Assembly: GCF_029968035.1 (NCBI RefSeq)
Contig: NZ_JASCIQ010000013.1
Span: 62,001-126,000, forward strand
Source: Streptomyces cavernicola
GTDB taxonomy: Bacteria > Actinomycetota > Actinomycetes > Streptomycetales > Streptomycetaceae
Direction: 5' to 3'
DNA length: 64,000 bases
Below the pieces are notes generated by a model that was not told the origin of the DNA, made no database searches, and saw only the letters and a program-made list of their open reading frames with translations. A program made the translations under genes and the position numbers. Below, piece after piece: positions 8,315-17,255 of the stretch; the stretch's first letter is position 1; each line of letters starts with the position of its first letter.

Positions 8315-9484
8315 ATGGCGGACCGCTTCATCCCGACCCCCGACGACAAGTTCACCTTCGGCCTGTGGACCGTGGGCTGGCGGGGCGTCGACCCGTTCGG
8401 CACGGCCACGCGGCCCGCGCTCGACCCGGTGGAGTCCGTCGAGCGGCTCGCCGGGCTCGGGGCGTACGGGGTGACGTTCCACGACGACGACCTCGTGCCG
8501 TTCGGGTCTTCGGACGCCGAGCGCGAGGCGCTCGTCAAGCGGTTCCGCACCGCGCTCGAGGCGACCGGCATGAAGGTGCCGATGGCCACCACCAACCTGT
8601 TCACGCACCCCGTGTTCAAGGACGGCGGCTTCACCGCCAACGACCGTGACGTACGCAGGTACGCGCTGCGCAAGACCATCCGCAACATCGACCTCGCCGT
8701 CGAACTCGGCGCCACCACCTATGTCGCCTGGGGCGGCCGCGAGGGCGCCGAGTCGGGCGGTGCGAAGGACGTGCGCCTCGCCCTGGACCGGATGAAGGAG
8801 GCCTTCGACCTGCTCGGCGAGTACGTCACCGGGCAGGGCTACGACCTGCGCTTCGCCATCGAACCCAAGCCGAACGAGCCGCGCGGCGACATCCTGCTGC
8901 CCACCATCGGCCATGCCCTCGCCTTCATCGAGCGCCTCGAACGCCCCGAACTGGTCGGCGTGAACCCGGAGGTGGGCCACGAGCAGATGGCCGGCCTCAA
9001 CTTCCCGCACGGCATCGCGCAGGCCCTGTGGGCGGGCAAGCTCTTCCACCTCGACCTCAACGGCCAGTCCGGCATCAAGTACGACCAGGACTTCCGCTTC
9101 GGGGCGGGCGATCTGCGGCAGGCGTTCTGGCTCGTCGACCTGCTGGAGGACGCCGGGTACGCGGGGCCGCGCCACTTCGACTTCAAGCCGGTCCGCACCG
9201 ACGGCTTCGACGGGGTGTGGGAGTCCGCGAAGAACTGCATGCGAAACTACCTGATCCTGAAGGAGCGCGCCGCCGCCTTCCGCGCCGACCCGGCCGTGGC
9301 GCAGGCGCTGCGCGACTCCCGCCTGCACGAACTCGCCGAACCAACAGCGTCCGACGGCCTTTCGGGGCTGCTCGCCGACCGCGGGGCGTACGAGACGTTC
9401 GACGTGCACGCGGCCGCCGAGCGGTCGATGGCCTTCGAGCGGCTCGACCAGCTGGCGATGGAGCATCTGCTCGGGGTGGGGTGA
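8315..9484 (+). CDS. xylA: Xylose isomerase
   Basis: 389 residues, the usual length of the short, high-affinity actinobacterial enzyme that converts D-xylose to D-xylulose (and glucose to fructose). Visible signature elements: [11 protein letters not shown] with the catalytic-site His near residue 54, [22 protein letters not shown] with the bridging metal Glu and the active-site Lys, [13 protein letters not shown], and [23 protein letters not shown] precedes the ATG. It converges on a ROK-family repressor gene; no xylulokinase lies in the window, so xylulose must be phosphorylated by a kinase encoded elsewhere. Confidence 0.97.
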   Translation: MADRFIPTPDDKFTFGLWTVGWRGVDPFGTATRPALDPVESVERLAGLGAYGVTFHDDDLVPFGSSDAEREALVKRFRTALEATGMKVPMATTNLFTHPVFKDGGFTANDRDVRRYALRKTIRNIDLAVELGATTYVAWGGREGAESGGAKDVRLALDRMKEAFDLLGEYVTGQGYDLRFAIEPKPNEPRGDILLPTIGHALAFIERLERPELVGVNPEVGHEQMAGLNFPHGIAQALWAGKLFHLDLNGQSGIKYDQDFRFGAGDLRQAFWLVDLLEDAGYAGPRHFDFKPVRTDGFDGVWESAKNCMRNYLILKERAAAFRADPAVAQALRDSRLHELAEPTASDGLSGLLADRGAYETFDVHAAAERSMAFERLDQLAMEHLLGVG

Positions 9485-9597
9485 GTCGGCCGTCAGGCAG
9501 CGGCCGGCCGGTCCGGGGGCGGGCGGTCCGGGGGTAGGCGGTTCGTGGGTGGGCGGTTCGTGGGCGGGCGGGCAACTCCTCGCAGGCGTACGGCGGT

Positions 9598-10908
9598 TCA
9601 GGGCCGCGCCGTCCGTTCCGCGTACGCCAGCGGGTCCGCGAGGACGTCCCGTACGACGAGGGCCGCCGAGCCTCGGGCCGCGTCGCCGGCCGCGGACGAG
9701 GCGTGCAGGCGGCCGCTGCCCTCGGACCACAGGCCGGACACCACGCGCCGCGCCAGGCGCTCGGCGATCGGCGGGCCGAGCCAGGGCAGGAGCGGGCGGT
9801 AGGCGCCGCCGAGCACGATCGCGTCCGGGTCGATGAGGTTCACCGCGTTGGCGAGGACCAGGCCGAGCGTGCGCCCCGCGGCGGTGAGGGCGGCCAGGGC
9901 GGACTCGTCGCCGTCGCGCGCTCTGCGCTCCAGGTCCGTGACGCCCGGCGGGCCCGCGTCCTCGGGGAGACCGGCGGCGCGCAGCAGCGCCGCCTGGCCT
10001 GCGTACTGCTCCAGGCAGCCGTGCGAGCCGCAGCGGCACAGCGGGCCGTCCTCATCCACGACCGTGTGCCCGATCTCGCCCGCGAACCCGTGGGCGCCGG
10101 GCAGCAGTTCACCGTCGACTACGAGCGCGCCGCCGATGCCGATCTCGCCCGTCAGATACAGGAAGGTGCGCAGCCCGCGCCCGCCGGTGTCGGTGCGGCC
10201 GCCGAACCACAGCTCGGCCAGGGCTGCCGCGTCCGCCTCGTTGCCTGAGCTCACCGGCATCGGGAGGAGTGCCGGGTGCGACGCGTCCCTGGATCTGGGG
10301 CGGCCTTGTGTGCCGACCGGTTCGTCCAACTGCACGTCGGACAGGGCCTGTTCGAAGAGCTCAGCCGCGCGCACCTGGGTCCAGCCCAGGTTCGGGGCCT
10401 GCCGCACGGTCCCGCCGGACACCAGACCGGGCAGCGCCAGATGCGCACCGGCCGGGTGCAACTCCTGCGCGGCCGCCGACTCCAGGGCGCGCGCCGTGAT
10501 CCGCGCGGCCCTGGCGAGCACGTCGGCGGGCGGCGCGCCCCGGTTGTCGTGGTGCTCGGTGAGGCGGACGCGGTCGACGCCGGAGAGGTCGACCACGCAG
10601 ACCGTCGTGCAGTCGACGTTGATCTCCACGCCCACCCCGGCGGGACCCGTCCGCGCCACCTTCAGGACCGTGCCGGGGCGCCCGGCCTGGCCGCTGAACG
10701 ACTTGCCGGACTCGCTGAGGAACCCGCCCCCGAGCAACTGCTCGACCAGCGAGGACACGGCCGCCCGGGTCAGGCCCGAGCGCGCGGCGACGGCCGCCCG
10801 GGTCGTCTCGCCCTCGTCATGCACGGAACGCAGCACAAGGCTCAGGTTGTGCCGCCGCACGGCTGCCTTGTCGGCCTTCGGCTCCAGGGGCGCGAGGTGA
10901 TTGCTCAT
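9598..10908 (-). CDS. ROK-family transcriptional repressor (XylR-like)
   Basis: 436 residues. An N-terminal winged helix (HNLSLVLRSVHDEGETTRAA, GLTRAAVSSLVEQLL) precedes a sugar-kinase fold with GEIGHTVV and the zinc-binding CRCGSHGCLEQYAG. This is the repressor branch of ROK proteins, which release DNA on binding a sugar. Its 3' end faces xylA, so control of xylose use is a reasonable inference. An Arg/Ser/Asp-rich segment around residues 195-215 (EPVGTQGRPRSRDASHPA), just before SSGNEADAAALAEL, looks like an insertion relative to typical members. Confidence 0.88.
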   Translation of the reverse strand: MSNHLAPLEPKADKAAVRRHNLSLVLRSVHDEGETTRAAVAARSGLTRAAVSSLVEQLLGGGFLSESGKSFSGQAGRPGTVLKVARTGPAGVGVEINVDCTTVCVVDLSGVDRVRLTEHHDNRGAPPADVLARAARITARALESAAAQELHPAGAHLALPGLVSGGTVRQAPNLGWTQVRAAELFEQALSDVQLDEPVGTQGRPRSRDASHPALLPMPVSSGNEADAAALAELWFGGRTDTGGRGLRTFLYLTGEIGIGGALVVDGELLPGAHGFAGEIGHTVVDEDGPLCRCGSHGCLEQYAGQAALLRAAGLPEDAGPPGVTDLERRARDGDESALAALTAAGRTLGLVLANAVNLIDPDAIVLGGAYRPLLPWLGPPIAERLARRVVSGLWSEGSGRLHASSAAGDAARGSAALVVRDVLADPLAYAERTARP

Positions 10909-11021
10909 CGTGCCGCCGAGCCTAACCGGCGGCTCTGACAACGGAGATGGCCGTGCTTGTCGTGGACCTGGCCGGGCCGCGCGCGCCGGGCACGGTCGCT
11001 GTCTGCGGGCCGCCGCCTCCG

Positions 11022-11456
11022 TCACGTCAACTTGCGCGCGCAGTCCGCGAGCAGGGTCGCGAGCCGGCCTACGTCGTCGGACGGCAGGTCCGCGATCATC
11101 CGTTCCTCCACGTCGAGGACGATCCGGTCGGCCCGGTCGAGCAGCGCCCGTCCCTCGGCGGTCAGCGTGACGGGCAGAGCCCGGCCCGACGTGGCCTGTG
11201 CGGCGACGGTCACGAGCCCCGCCGCCTCGATGCCGGCGAGCACCCCGCGCAGCGACTGCCGGGTGACGAAGGTACGGCGGGCCAGTTCGGCGGCCGGTGC
11301 GCCGGGGGCGTCGGCCAGGGCGCGCAGCAGGGCGTACTGCGCCATGGACAGACCCTGGCCGCGCAGCCGCTCCTCGCATGCCCTGCGGAACGCCTGGTCG
11401 ACCTGCTTGACGAGATAGCCGATGCGGCGGCCGACGGCTTCCTGGACCTGGTTCAT
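11022..11456 (-). CDS. MarR-family transcriptional regulator
   Basis: 144 residues with the MarR core: LSMAQYALLRALADAPG, AAELARRTFVTRQSLRGVL and LVTVAAQATSGRALPVTLT, then a dimerising C-terminal helix. It is divergent from a small monooxygenase gene. The gap between them contains two identical 14-bp palindromic sites, the nearer one beginning one base upstream of this ATG. This indicates autorepression and control of the neighbour. Confidence 0.92.
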   Translation of the reverse strand: MNQVQEAVGRRIGYLVKQVDQAFRRACEERLRGQGLSMAQYALLRALADAPGAPAAELARRTFVTRQSLRGVLAGIEAAGLVTVAAQATSGRALPVTLTAEGRALLDRADRIVLDVEERMIADLPSDDVGRLATLLADCARKLT

Positions 11457-11501
11457 GTAAGGAACCTTACACAGGCCGGCCGTATATGTAAGGTTCCTTA
11501 C
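11457..11501. promoter_or_regulatory. Twin MarR operators
   Basis: GTAAGGAACCTTAC at 11457-11470 and its reverse complement GTAAGGTTCCTTAC at 11488-11501 lie 31 bp apart centre to centre (about three helical turns). A further half site AAGGTTCCT follows at 11504-11512. Their placement between the divergent marR and monooxygenase starts fits repression of both. Confidence 0.85.
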
Positions 11502-11543
11502 TCAAGGTTCCTCGTGCAGCTTCCCTACTGGAAAGGGCCGCCC

Positions 11544-11909
11544 ATGTCCTCAACTCCCGCCAGTCACAGTGCAGATGGACTCGCCGTCACCACGATCGCG
11601 GCCGGTGCGCCGGTGGCCACGCTCATCAATGTCTTCACCGTCGACCCGGGCCGGCAGCAGGAGCTGGTCGACCTGCTCGTGCACGCCACGGAGGAGGTCA
11701 TGCAGCACATGCCGGGCTTTGTCGCGGCCAACATCCACGTGTCGGACGACGGCACGCGGGTCGTCAACTACGCCCAGTGGGAGTCCGAGTCGGCGTTCCG
11801 CGCGATGCTCGACGACCCTGGGGCGCAGGTGCACATGCGCCAGGCGGCCGCCGTCGCGGAGCACTTCGACCCGCATCTGTACAGCGTGGCGTCCGTGCAC
11901 CACCGCTGA
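11544..11909 (+). CDS. Antibiotic biosynthesis monooxygenase (ABM) family protein
   Basis: 121 residues in a dimeric alpha-beta barrel pattern: ATLINVFTVDPGRQQELVDL, PGFVAANIHVSDDGTRVVNY and AQWESESAFRAMLDDP. ABM proteins carry out cofactor-free oxygenation or act as small-molecule-binding partners in polyketide pathways and detoxification. The ATG follows GAAAGGG. Divergent from marR with shared operators, so it is probably induced by an aromatic or quinone-like ligand (inference). Confidence 0.88.
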   Translation: MSSTPASHSADGLAVTTIAAGAPVATLINVFTVDPGRQQELVDLLVHATEEVMQHMPGFVAANIHVSDDGTRVVNYAQWESESAFRAMLDDPGAQVHMRQAAAVAEHFDPHLYSVASVHHR

Positions 11910-11943
11910 GAGGGGGCGCCAGGCACCCGTACCGCCCCGGCGG

Positions 11944-12390
11944 TCAGGACGTCAGCCAGCGGTGCAGTGCCTCGTGGACGCTGTGCGGGAGGGCGCTGAG
12001 CTGGTCGATGGCCTCGCGGTCGCCGGGCAGCGGTGCGATCCCGGCGGCGGTGAGCGCCGCGTTGAGCTCGATGCGGCGCAGATCGCGCGGGTCGAGCACC
12101 GAGGCCGCCGGAGCCTCGGGGTTCGTCGAGTCCGCCGAGTCCGCCGAGCTCGCCGAGGGAACGGAGAGGCCGCAGGGCACCGGCACGGCGGGCATGCACG
12201 GGACCGTGGGCGCGTCGGACGAGGCGGACCAGGCGGACCAGGCCGAGGGCGCGGGGGACGCGGAGGCCGAGCGGGACGCGGGCGCGGCGGTCGTGGCGTC
12301 CAGGCGGTGCGCCGGGTTCGGCGGCGGGAGGAGGAAGTCGTCCTGCGGCCAGGTGCGGAACGTCGAGTCGGCTACGTGAGGGGTAGTCAT
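11944..12390 (-). CDS. Hypothetical protein, Ala/Ser-rich
   Basis: 148 residues. The N-terminal part has FRTWPQDDFLLPPPNPAHRL, the middle is a low-complexity Ala/Ser/Pro stretch with repeated SADSADST-like units, and the end is ordered: LDPRDLRRIELNAALTAAG and LSALPHSVHEALHRWLTS. No membrane segment or recognisable family. The composition and codon pattern look coding, and both ends are well formed. It lies 122 bp downstream of the Ser/Thr kinase gene on the same strand and could be cotranscribed with it. Confidence 0.55.
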   Translation of the reverse strand: MTTPHVADSTFRTWPQDDFLLPPPNPAHRLDATTAAPASRSASASPAPSAWSAWSASSDAPTVPCMPAVPVPCGLSVPSASSADSADSTNPEAPAASVLDPRDLRRIELNAALTAAGIAPLPGDREAIDQLSALPHSVHEALHRWLTS

Positions 12391-12512
12391 CGTGTGCACA
12401 ACGCTCTCCTTCGCTACGGGGCGCCGTCGTCGACGGCACCGCATGAGAGGCGCTGGAGGACCCTCACGGTTGCAGGATCGGCCGAGGACCACACGGTGGA
12501 TGCAATCCGGCT

Positions 12513-14384
12513 TTAATCGCACAGGTCCCGGGCCGTGAGGTCGGTCATCTCCGCCTCGCTGAACCCGAACGGCTCGACCACGCGCAGGAGTTCGCCGCTC
12601 TTCTTCAGCCGGCGCAGCTCGACGTTGAACGCGTCCCGCAGCTCCTTCTCCGTGCGCGCGAAGGCGAAGGCGCCCGCGTTGTGCACGGCCTTGCCGTCGA
12701 CGACCGGCTGCACCGGAGCGCTCGCCTCGAGGCGCGTGTCGCCCTTCGCCAGGTCGCGGACCATGAGATGCGTGCCCACGAACGCGTCCGCACGGCCCGA
12801 GTTCAGCGCGGACAGCGCCGCCGCGGCGTCGGGCACGGGCAGGAGTCCCTCGACCTCGTCCTTCGTCGCGTACTGCATGAGCTGACTGTCCGTGAGGCAG
12901 GCGACCTTGAGGCCGTCGCGCTGGAGTCGTACGAGAGCGTCGTACGACGTGAGCGACGCGGGGTCGCGCACCTTGCCGGAGCGGAGCAGGAAGCCGTCCT
13001 TCAACTCGTGGTCGGGATCGGCGAAGAGGACCTTTCCGCAGCGCTCCGGGGTGATGAAGAGACCAGCGGCGACGACCTGGATCTCACCGGCCACGACCGC
13101 GGGGACCAGCGCGTCGAACGCCACCTGCCGAGCCTTGATCTCGGGCACGCCGAGGCGCTCGAAGATCCGGGCGGCGACCGCGGGCCCCGCACCCGTGGGC
13201 CTGCCGTTCTTCAGGTAGCCGAAGGGGCGTTCACCCGCGATGCCGAGCGTGACGGCGCCGCGATCCCGCAGCCGGGCGAGGAGTTGACCGCCCGGCTTCT
13301 CCTCGGTGCCGCCGGGCTCCTTCCGGGTGCTCAGCGCGTACGTCGTGACGCCGGCCGCCGCGAGAACCGCACCGGCGCCCACGGCCAGGGCCCGCCGACG
13401 CGTCGGCGGCACGGGGCGCGCGGGCGAGGCTGGGGGAGGGGCGGCCACCGGGTGTGGGTCCGGCTCGGTCGGTTGGTCCGGCACGGTGGGTCGGTCCGGC
13501 AGGGGCGGACGGTCTGCCAGGGGCTGCTGGTCCGGCTCTGCCCGCTGGTTTGGCTCGGTCCGCTGGTCCGGCGCGGCCCCCAGTGACCGCAGCCGCGCCG
13601 CCACCTCCTGTGCCGTGGCGGGCCTGTCCCGCGGGGACTTGGCGAGGAGCTCGGCGACCAGGGCGTCGAGGCCGGCCCATACGCCGCTGCGCGTGGCGCC
13701 GGGCGGTGTGGGCTCGGTGTGGACCTGCGCGAACATCAGCGCGGGCGCCTCCACGTGCGCGAACGGCGGTTCCCCGGTGAGGAGTTCGGACAGGACGCAG
13801 CCGAGCGCGTACAGGTCGCCGCGGGCGTCGCTCGGCTGCCCCAGGAGGCGTTCCGGGGGCATGTACGCGAGGGTGCCGACGACCTGGCTCGCGGTGGTCG
13901 TCGTCGTGGCGAAGCGGGCGATGCCGAAGTCGAGGATCTTCACGGTGCCGTCCCGCGTGAGCATCAGGTTGGCGGGCTTGAGGTCGCGGTGGACGACGCC
14001 CGCCTCATGGGCGGCGGCGAGCGCGGCGGCGGCCTGGGCGGCCCACTCGACGGCCGTCGCCACGGCGGGCGGGCCCTCCTCGCGCAGCACCTTGCCGAGG
14101 TCGCGGCCGCCGACGAGCTCCATCACGAGGTAGAGGGTGCCGTCCCCGTCCCGGCCCAGGTCGTGCACGGTCACGACGCCGGGGTGGCTGAGCCCGCCCG
14201 CGGTCTGTGCCTCGCGCAGGAACAGCCGTTCCTCCTCGGCCATGCCCTCGCCGAGCCGCATCAGCTTCACGGCCACCCGGCGGTGCACCACCGGGTCCCA
14301 GGCCGCCCACACCTCGCCCATGCCGCCGCGCCCGAGCAGCTCACCGAGCTCGTACCGACCCGCGAGCACGCGGACGTCCGCCAT
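12513..14384 (-). CDS. Receptor-like Ser/Thr protein kinase with C-terminal EhuB-type solute-binding domain
   Basis: 623 residues. Kinase domain 10-265: LLGRGGMGEVW loop (17-27), Lys40 in VAVKLM, HRDLKPAN with catalytic Asp134, DFG 152-154. A linker (272-328) is rich in Asp/Pro/Gln/Arg/Glu repeats. One membrane helix spans 332-350. The outer domain (about 365-623) has LGIAGERPFGYLKNGRPTGA and VVAAGLFITPERC, the pattern of EhuB, the ectoine/hydroxyectoine-binding component of an ABC importer. All kinase catalytic residues seem present. The architecture implies that binding a small extracellular solute, perhaps an ectoine-like compatible solute, is signalled to the cytoplasm (inference). Confidence 0.9.
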   Translation of the reverse strand: MADVRVLAGRYELGELLGRGGMGEVWAAWDPVVHRRVAVKLMRLGEGMAEEERLFLREAQTAGGLSHPGVVTVHDLGRDGDGTLYLVMELVGGRDLGKVLREEGPPAVATAVEWAAQAAAALAAAHEAGVVHRDLKPANLMLTRDGTVKILDFGIARFATTTTTASQVVGTLAYMPPERLLGQPSDARGDLYALGCVLSELLTGEPPFAHVEAPALMFAQVHTEPTPPGATRSGVWAGLDALVAELLAKSPRDRPATAQEVAARLRSLGAAPDQRTEPNQRAEPDQQPLADRPPLPDRPTVPDQPTEPDPHPVAAPPPASPARPVPPTRRRALAVGAGAVLAAAGVTTYALSTRKEPGGTEEKPGGQLLARLRDRGAVTLGIAGERPFGYLKNGRPTGAGPAVAARIFERLGVPEIKARQVAFDALVPAVVAGEIQVVAAGLFITPERCGKVLFADPDHELKDGFLLRSGKVRDPASLTSYDALVRLQRDGLKVACLTDSQLMQYATKDEVEGLLPVPDAAAALSALNSGRADAFVGTHLMVRDLAKGDTRLEASAPVQPVVDGKAVHNAGAFAFARTEKELRDAFNVELRRLKKSGELLRVVEPFGFSEAEMTDLTARDLCD

Positions 14385-14456
14385 TTTCTCCCCCGACCGG
14401 CCGACTCCTGCTGACACACCCCGCCCACGCGGCAGGACCGGCCAGCATAGTGGCGG

Positions 14457-14894
14457 CTACGACACCCCCGCCCCGTCCCCGACGAGCGCCTCAGCCCCGC
14501 CTCCCACGAGCGCCGCCTCGACCGGGCACGCACACGCCCCGTCGCCCCCGTCGCCCCCGTCGCCGTCGGCGAGCGCGGCGAGCGCCGTCCGCATCCTGGT
14601 GAGGTCGGCGATGCGCGCGTCCAGGTCGTGCAGCTTGGCGTCGACGACCGTACGCAGCCGCGTGGCCGGCACCGCACCGTCCCGCGCGAGCGCCAGGAAC
14701 GCGGCCACGTCGCCCATCCCGAACCCCAACTGCTGTGCCCGCTGCACGAATCGCACCCGGCGCACGTCCGCGGCCGTGTACCGCCGGTACCCGGAGTGCG
14801 GGTCGCGCGCGGGCGAGAGGAAGCCGCGCCGCTCGTAGTAGCGCAAAGTGCTCTGCGGTACGTCGGCGGCGCGGGCGGCGTCGGCGGAATTCAC
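14457..14894 (-). CDS. MerR-family regulator
   Basis: 145 residues. The winged helix is clear: DVPQSTLRYYERRGFLSPAR and GYRRYTAADVRRVRFVQ, followed by a dimerisation helix with LHDLDARIADLTRMRTAL. The C-terminal part has a Gly/Asp repeat and then CACPVEAAL, like the C(x)CP cysteine cluster of metal- or thiol-sensing MerR proteins. It overlaps the upstream membrane-protein gene by four bases (ATGA), so the pair forms an operon whose promoter carries a 24-bp palindrome (15426-15449). Confidence 0.9.
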   Translation of the reverse strand: MNSADAARAADVPQSTLRYYERRGFLSPARDPHSGYRRYTAADVRRVRFVQRAQQLGFGMGDVAAFLALARDGAVPATRLRTVVDAKLHDLDARIADLTRMRTALAALADGDGGDGGDGACACPVEAALVGGGAEALVGDGAGVS

Positions 14895-15412
14895 GGGCTG
14901 ACCTTCTCCTGATTACGGGTGCGGGTGCGGGTGCGGGCGCTGGTGAGGTTGCGGGAAGGGTGCGAGCTGGTACGTGTACGGGGGCGCCGCGACCGTGTCA
15001 ACTGCCGGGCCTGCGCCACAAGGAAGCCGAGTTCGAGGACGAGGAACATCCCGAGCACAGGGGTCGCCCCGGCGGCCAGGGCGGTCGTCATGAGCAGGGC
15101 GAACGCGGCCCGCCCCACGGTGTCCGCGATCCCGGTCACGGCGTCGGCCCGTACGAGCCGCACCACCGCCCACATCGTCACGAGCACGCCGAAGAACGTG
15201 ACGAAGAGCAGGTGTTCGGGCCCGAACGCGGGCGGAGGCCCGCCGGGCAGGCCGAGCGCGGTGTGGGCGGAGCGGACGGCGTCGAGCGCGAGTCCCGCGG
15301 TCCAGGGAGTGGTGAACGGGAGGGCCACCACCAGGTCGTAGTACGCGCCGACGCGGACGGCGTCGGGCGTGCGGTGGAGGTCGGTGTCGTCGCTGCTGTG
15401 CTGTGTGGTCAT
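14891..15412 (-). CDS. Integral membrane protein in a MerR operon
   Basis: 173 residues with about four hydrophobic helices: YYDLVVALPFTTPWTAGLAL, LLFVTFFGVLVTMWAVVRLV, AAFALLMTTALAAGATPVL and GMFLVLELGFLVAQA. A basic Arg/Thr-rich C-terminal tail (RTRTRTRNQ) follows. No cysteine or histidine cluster marks it as a metal transporter. It is the first gene of the merR operon, so it is presumably the effector whose expression MerR controls. I do not recognise the family. Confidence 0.7.
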   Translation of the reverse strand: MTTQHSSDDTDLHRTPDAVRVGAYYDLVVALPFTTPWTAGLALDAVRSAHTALGLPGGPPPAFGPEHLLFVTFFGVLVTMWAVVRLVRADAVTGIADTVGRAAFALLMTTALAAGATPVLGMFLVLELGFLVAQARQLTRSRRPRTRTSSHPSRNLTSARTRTRTRNQEKVSP

Positions 15413-15425
15413 GCAGGCCACCGTG

Positions 15426-15449
15426 GACCCTGCACCGCGGTGCAGGGTC
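15426..15449 (-). promoter_or_regulatory. MerR-type operator/promoter
   Basis: A perfect 24-bp palindrome, each half GACCCTGCACCG. Read on the minus strand, its left edge forms TTGACC, a -35 element. The palindrome then fills the spacer, and CCACGG follows about 19 bases later as a possible -10. An over-long spacer spanned by a palindrome is the hallmark of MerR-controlled promoters. Confidence 0.8.
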
Positions 15450-15685
15450 AAGTCCCCACGCCTGACGGGTGGTTGAGCCGAGTAACTACACCGGGCGAGG
15501 CCCGGCCCGCAAGCACGGGAAGGGGTGTTTACGCGTTCGGCATGGAACAGATATGTCGCGGCTACCCCGGAACGCGGGCGGCGTGGCAGGGTTCGGGGGC
15601 CGATGCTTCGTCAACTCCGATACGGGGGACGAGTGTTGGTGACCGAAGCAACGTTGCCGAGTTGGGAGAGGACAACCCCCACGAC

Positions 15686-16516
15686 ATGTCCGCTCATTCC
15701 GCACGCCGCCGCTGGCGCCGCCCGCTGCTCGTCGCAGCCGCCGTGGCCTCGATAGCCGTACCTTCCGTGGCCTTCGCCACCGACAGCGGGTCCGCCGACG
15801 CCGGCGCCCGCACCCCGGTCCAGGCTCTGGACGACACGTACTACAAGGACGCGATCGGCAAGACCGGCCCCGAGTTGAAGGCCGCGCTGCACACGATCAT
15901 CAGCGACCAGACCAAGCTCTCGTACGACCAGGTCTGGGACGCCCTCAAGAAGACCGACGAGGACCCGGCCGACACGTCCAACGTGATCCTGCTCTACACC
16001 GGCCGCTCCCAGGCCAAGGACACCAACGGCGGCGACCCCGACCAGTGGAACCGCGAGCACGTCTGGGCCAAGTCCCACGGCGACTTCGGCACCTCCACGG
16101 GGCCGGGCACCGACGTGCACCACCTGCGCCCCACCGACGTGTCGGTCAACAGCACGCGCGGCAGCAAGGACTTCGACAACGGCGGCGAGGAACTCTCCGA
16201 GGCGCCGGGCAACTTCACCGACGACGACTCCTTCGAGCCGCGCGACCAGGTCAAGGGCGACGTCGCCCGCATGATCCTCTACATGGCCGTGCGCTACGAC
16301 GGCGAGGACGGCTTCGCCGACCTGGAGCCCAACGACGAGGTGAACAACGGCTCCGCGCCCGCCATCGGCCGGCTCTCGGTCCTCAAGCAGTGGAACGACG
16401 AGGACCCGCCGAACGACTTCGAGAAGCGCCGCAACCAGGTCATCTTCGACGACATCCAGCACAACCGGAACCCGTTCATCGATCACCCCGAATGGGTCGC
16501 GGAGATCTGGAAGTAA
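15686..16516 (+). CDS. Secreted endonuclease I (EndA/Dns-like HNH nuclease)
   Basis: 276 residues. A signal peptide with RRRWRRPLL, a hydrophobic core and cleavage near VAFATDS sends it out of the cell. The mature protein has the endonuclease I core: WNREHVWAKSHGDFG with the catalytic HNH-type His, DVHHLRPTDVSVNSTRGS, and GDVARMILYMAVRYDG with conserved polar residues. These enzymes degrade DNA and RNA non-specifically, for nutrient scavenging. GGGAGAGG lies upstream of the ATG. It stands alone and is followed by a strong hairpin. Confidence 0.92.
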   Translation: MSAHSARRRWRRPLLVAAAVASIAVPSVAFATDSGSADAGARTPVQALDDTYYKDAIGKTGPELKAALHTIISDQTKLSYDQVWDALKKTDEDPADTSNVILLYTGRSQAKDTNGGDPDQWNREHVWAKSHGDFGTSTGPGTDVHHLRPTDVSVNSTRGSKDFDNGGEELSEAPGNFTDDDSFEPRDQVKGDVARMILYMAVRYDGEDGFADLEPNDEVNNGSAPAIGRLSVLKQWNDEDPPNDFEKRRNQVIFDDIQHNRNPFIDHPEWVAEIWK

Positions 16517-16553
16517 CGATTCACCCCACCCGCGCCTGCAGCCGTGTGTGAAC

Positions 16554-16596
16554 GGGACTCGGACCGGCCCCGCCAGAACGGCCCCGGTCCGAGCCC
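16554..16596. terminator. Terminator hairpin between convergent genes
   Basis: CTCGGACCGG (16558-16567) pairs perfectly with CCGGTCCGAG (16584-16593), extended by GGG/CCC across a single bulged A. It lies just after the nuclease gene and before the end of the leftward acetyltransferase gene, so it can serve both. Confidence 0.75.
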
Positions 16597-16646
16597 CGTG
16601 CCCTCCGCCGGGCAGCGGGCGAAGTGGTCCCAGGCGCGGGGCGTGC

Positions 16647-17255
16647 TCAGGCGTCCGTGGCAGTACGTGCTGCGCGGCGCATCGACCACAACGTCGGGCC
16701 CCCGCCCGGGAGTTGGCCCTCGCCGAGGGTTTCGAAGCCGAAGTGTTCGTAGAACGGCAGGTTGTCCGGCTTCGAGGACTCCAGGTAGACCGGCAGGCCC
16801 GCCGCGTCAGCCTGGGCGAGGCCGGAGCGGAGGAGGGCGGCGCCGTGCCCCTGACCGTGGGCGGACGGGGCGGCGCCGACGACGGCGAGGTACCAGTGCG
16901 GCTCCTTCGGCGTGTGCTCGCCCGCTGCCTCGACGGCGGTGCGGAACGCCTCAGCGCGGTCGCCGAGGATGTCCTGCAGCTCCTGGACGGTCTCCGCGTC
17001 CGGCACGGCCTTCTCCTGCCCCTCGGGCGGCACCCAGAACGCGGCCGCGGCGTCCGTGCGCTCACACACGCCGTGCAGGCCGTACTGCCGGGTGAAGAGG
17101 GTGTGGAAGTAGCGGCGCAGGCCTGCCTCGCGGGTGCTGTCCTCGGGGAAGAACCAGCGCATCATCGGGTCGTCGTCGAAGGCGAGGGCCAGGGTGCGGC
17201 TGATCGCTTCGGCGTCGTCGAACGTCGCCTCGGTCGTGACGCTGTTTTTCGGCAT
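16647..17255 (-). CDS. GNAT-family N-acetyltransferase
   Basis: 202 residues. The acetyl-CoA-binding motif is seen as WYLAVVGAAPSAHGQGHGAALL, with QGHGAALL as the Q/RxxGxG/A loop. It is followed by GLPVYLESSKPDNLPFYEHFGF, the typical motif B. The N-terminal half has ALAFDDDPMMRWFFPED, common in Streptomyces GNATs of unknown substrate. An ATG nine bases upstream is an equally possible start; neither has a strong ribosome site. Confidence 0.88.
   Translation of the reverse strand: MPKNSVTTEATFDDAEAISRTLALAFDDDPMMRWFFPEDSTREAGLRRYFHTLFTRQYGLHGVCERTDAAAAFWVPPEGQEKAVPDAETVQELQDILGDRAEAFRTAVEAAGEHTPKEPHWYLAVVGAAPSAHGQGHGAALLRSGLAQADAAGLPVYLESSKPDNLPFYEHFGFETLGEGQLPGGGPTLWSMRRAARTATDA

Noticed and set aside
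9485..9597. G-rich stretch between xylA and the ROK gene as a G-quadruplex terminator
   Set aside because: Several GGG runs are present, but no clear hairpin or evidence of function; too common in this GC range.
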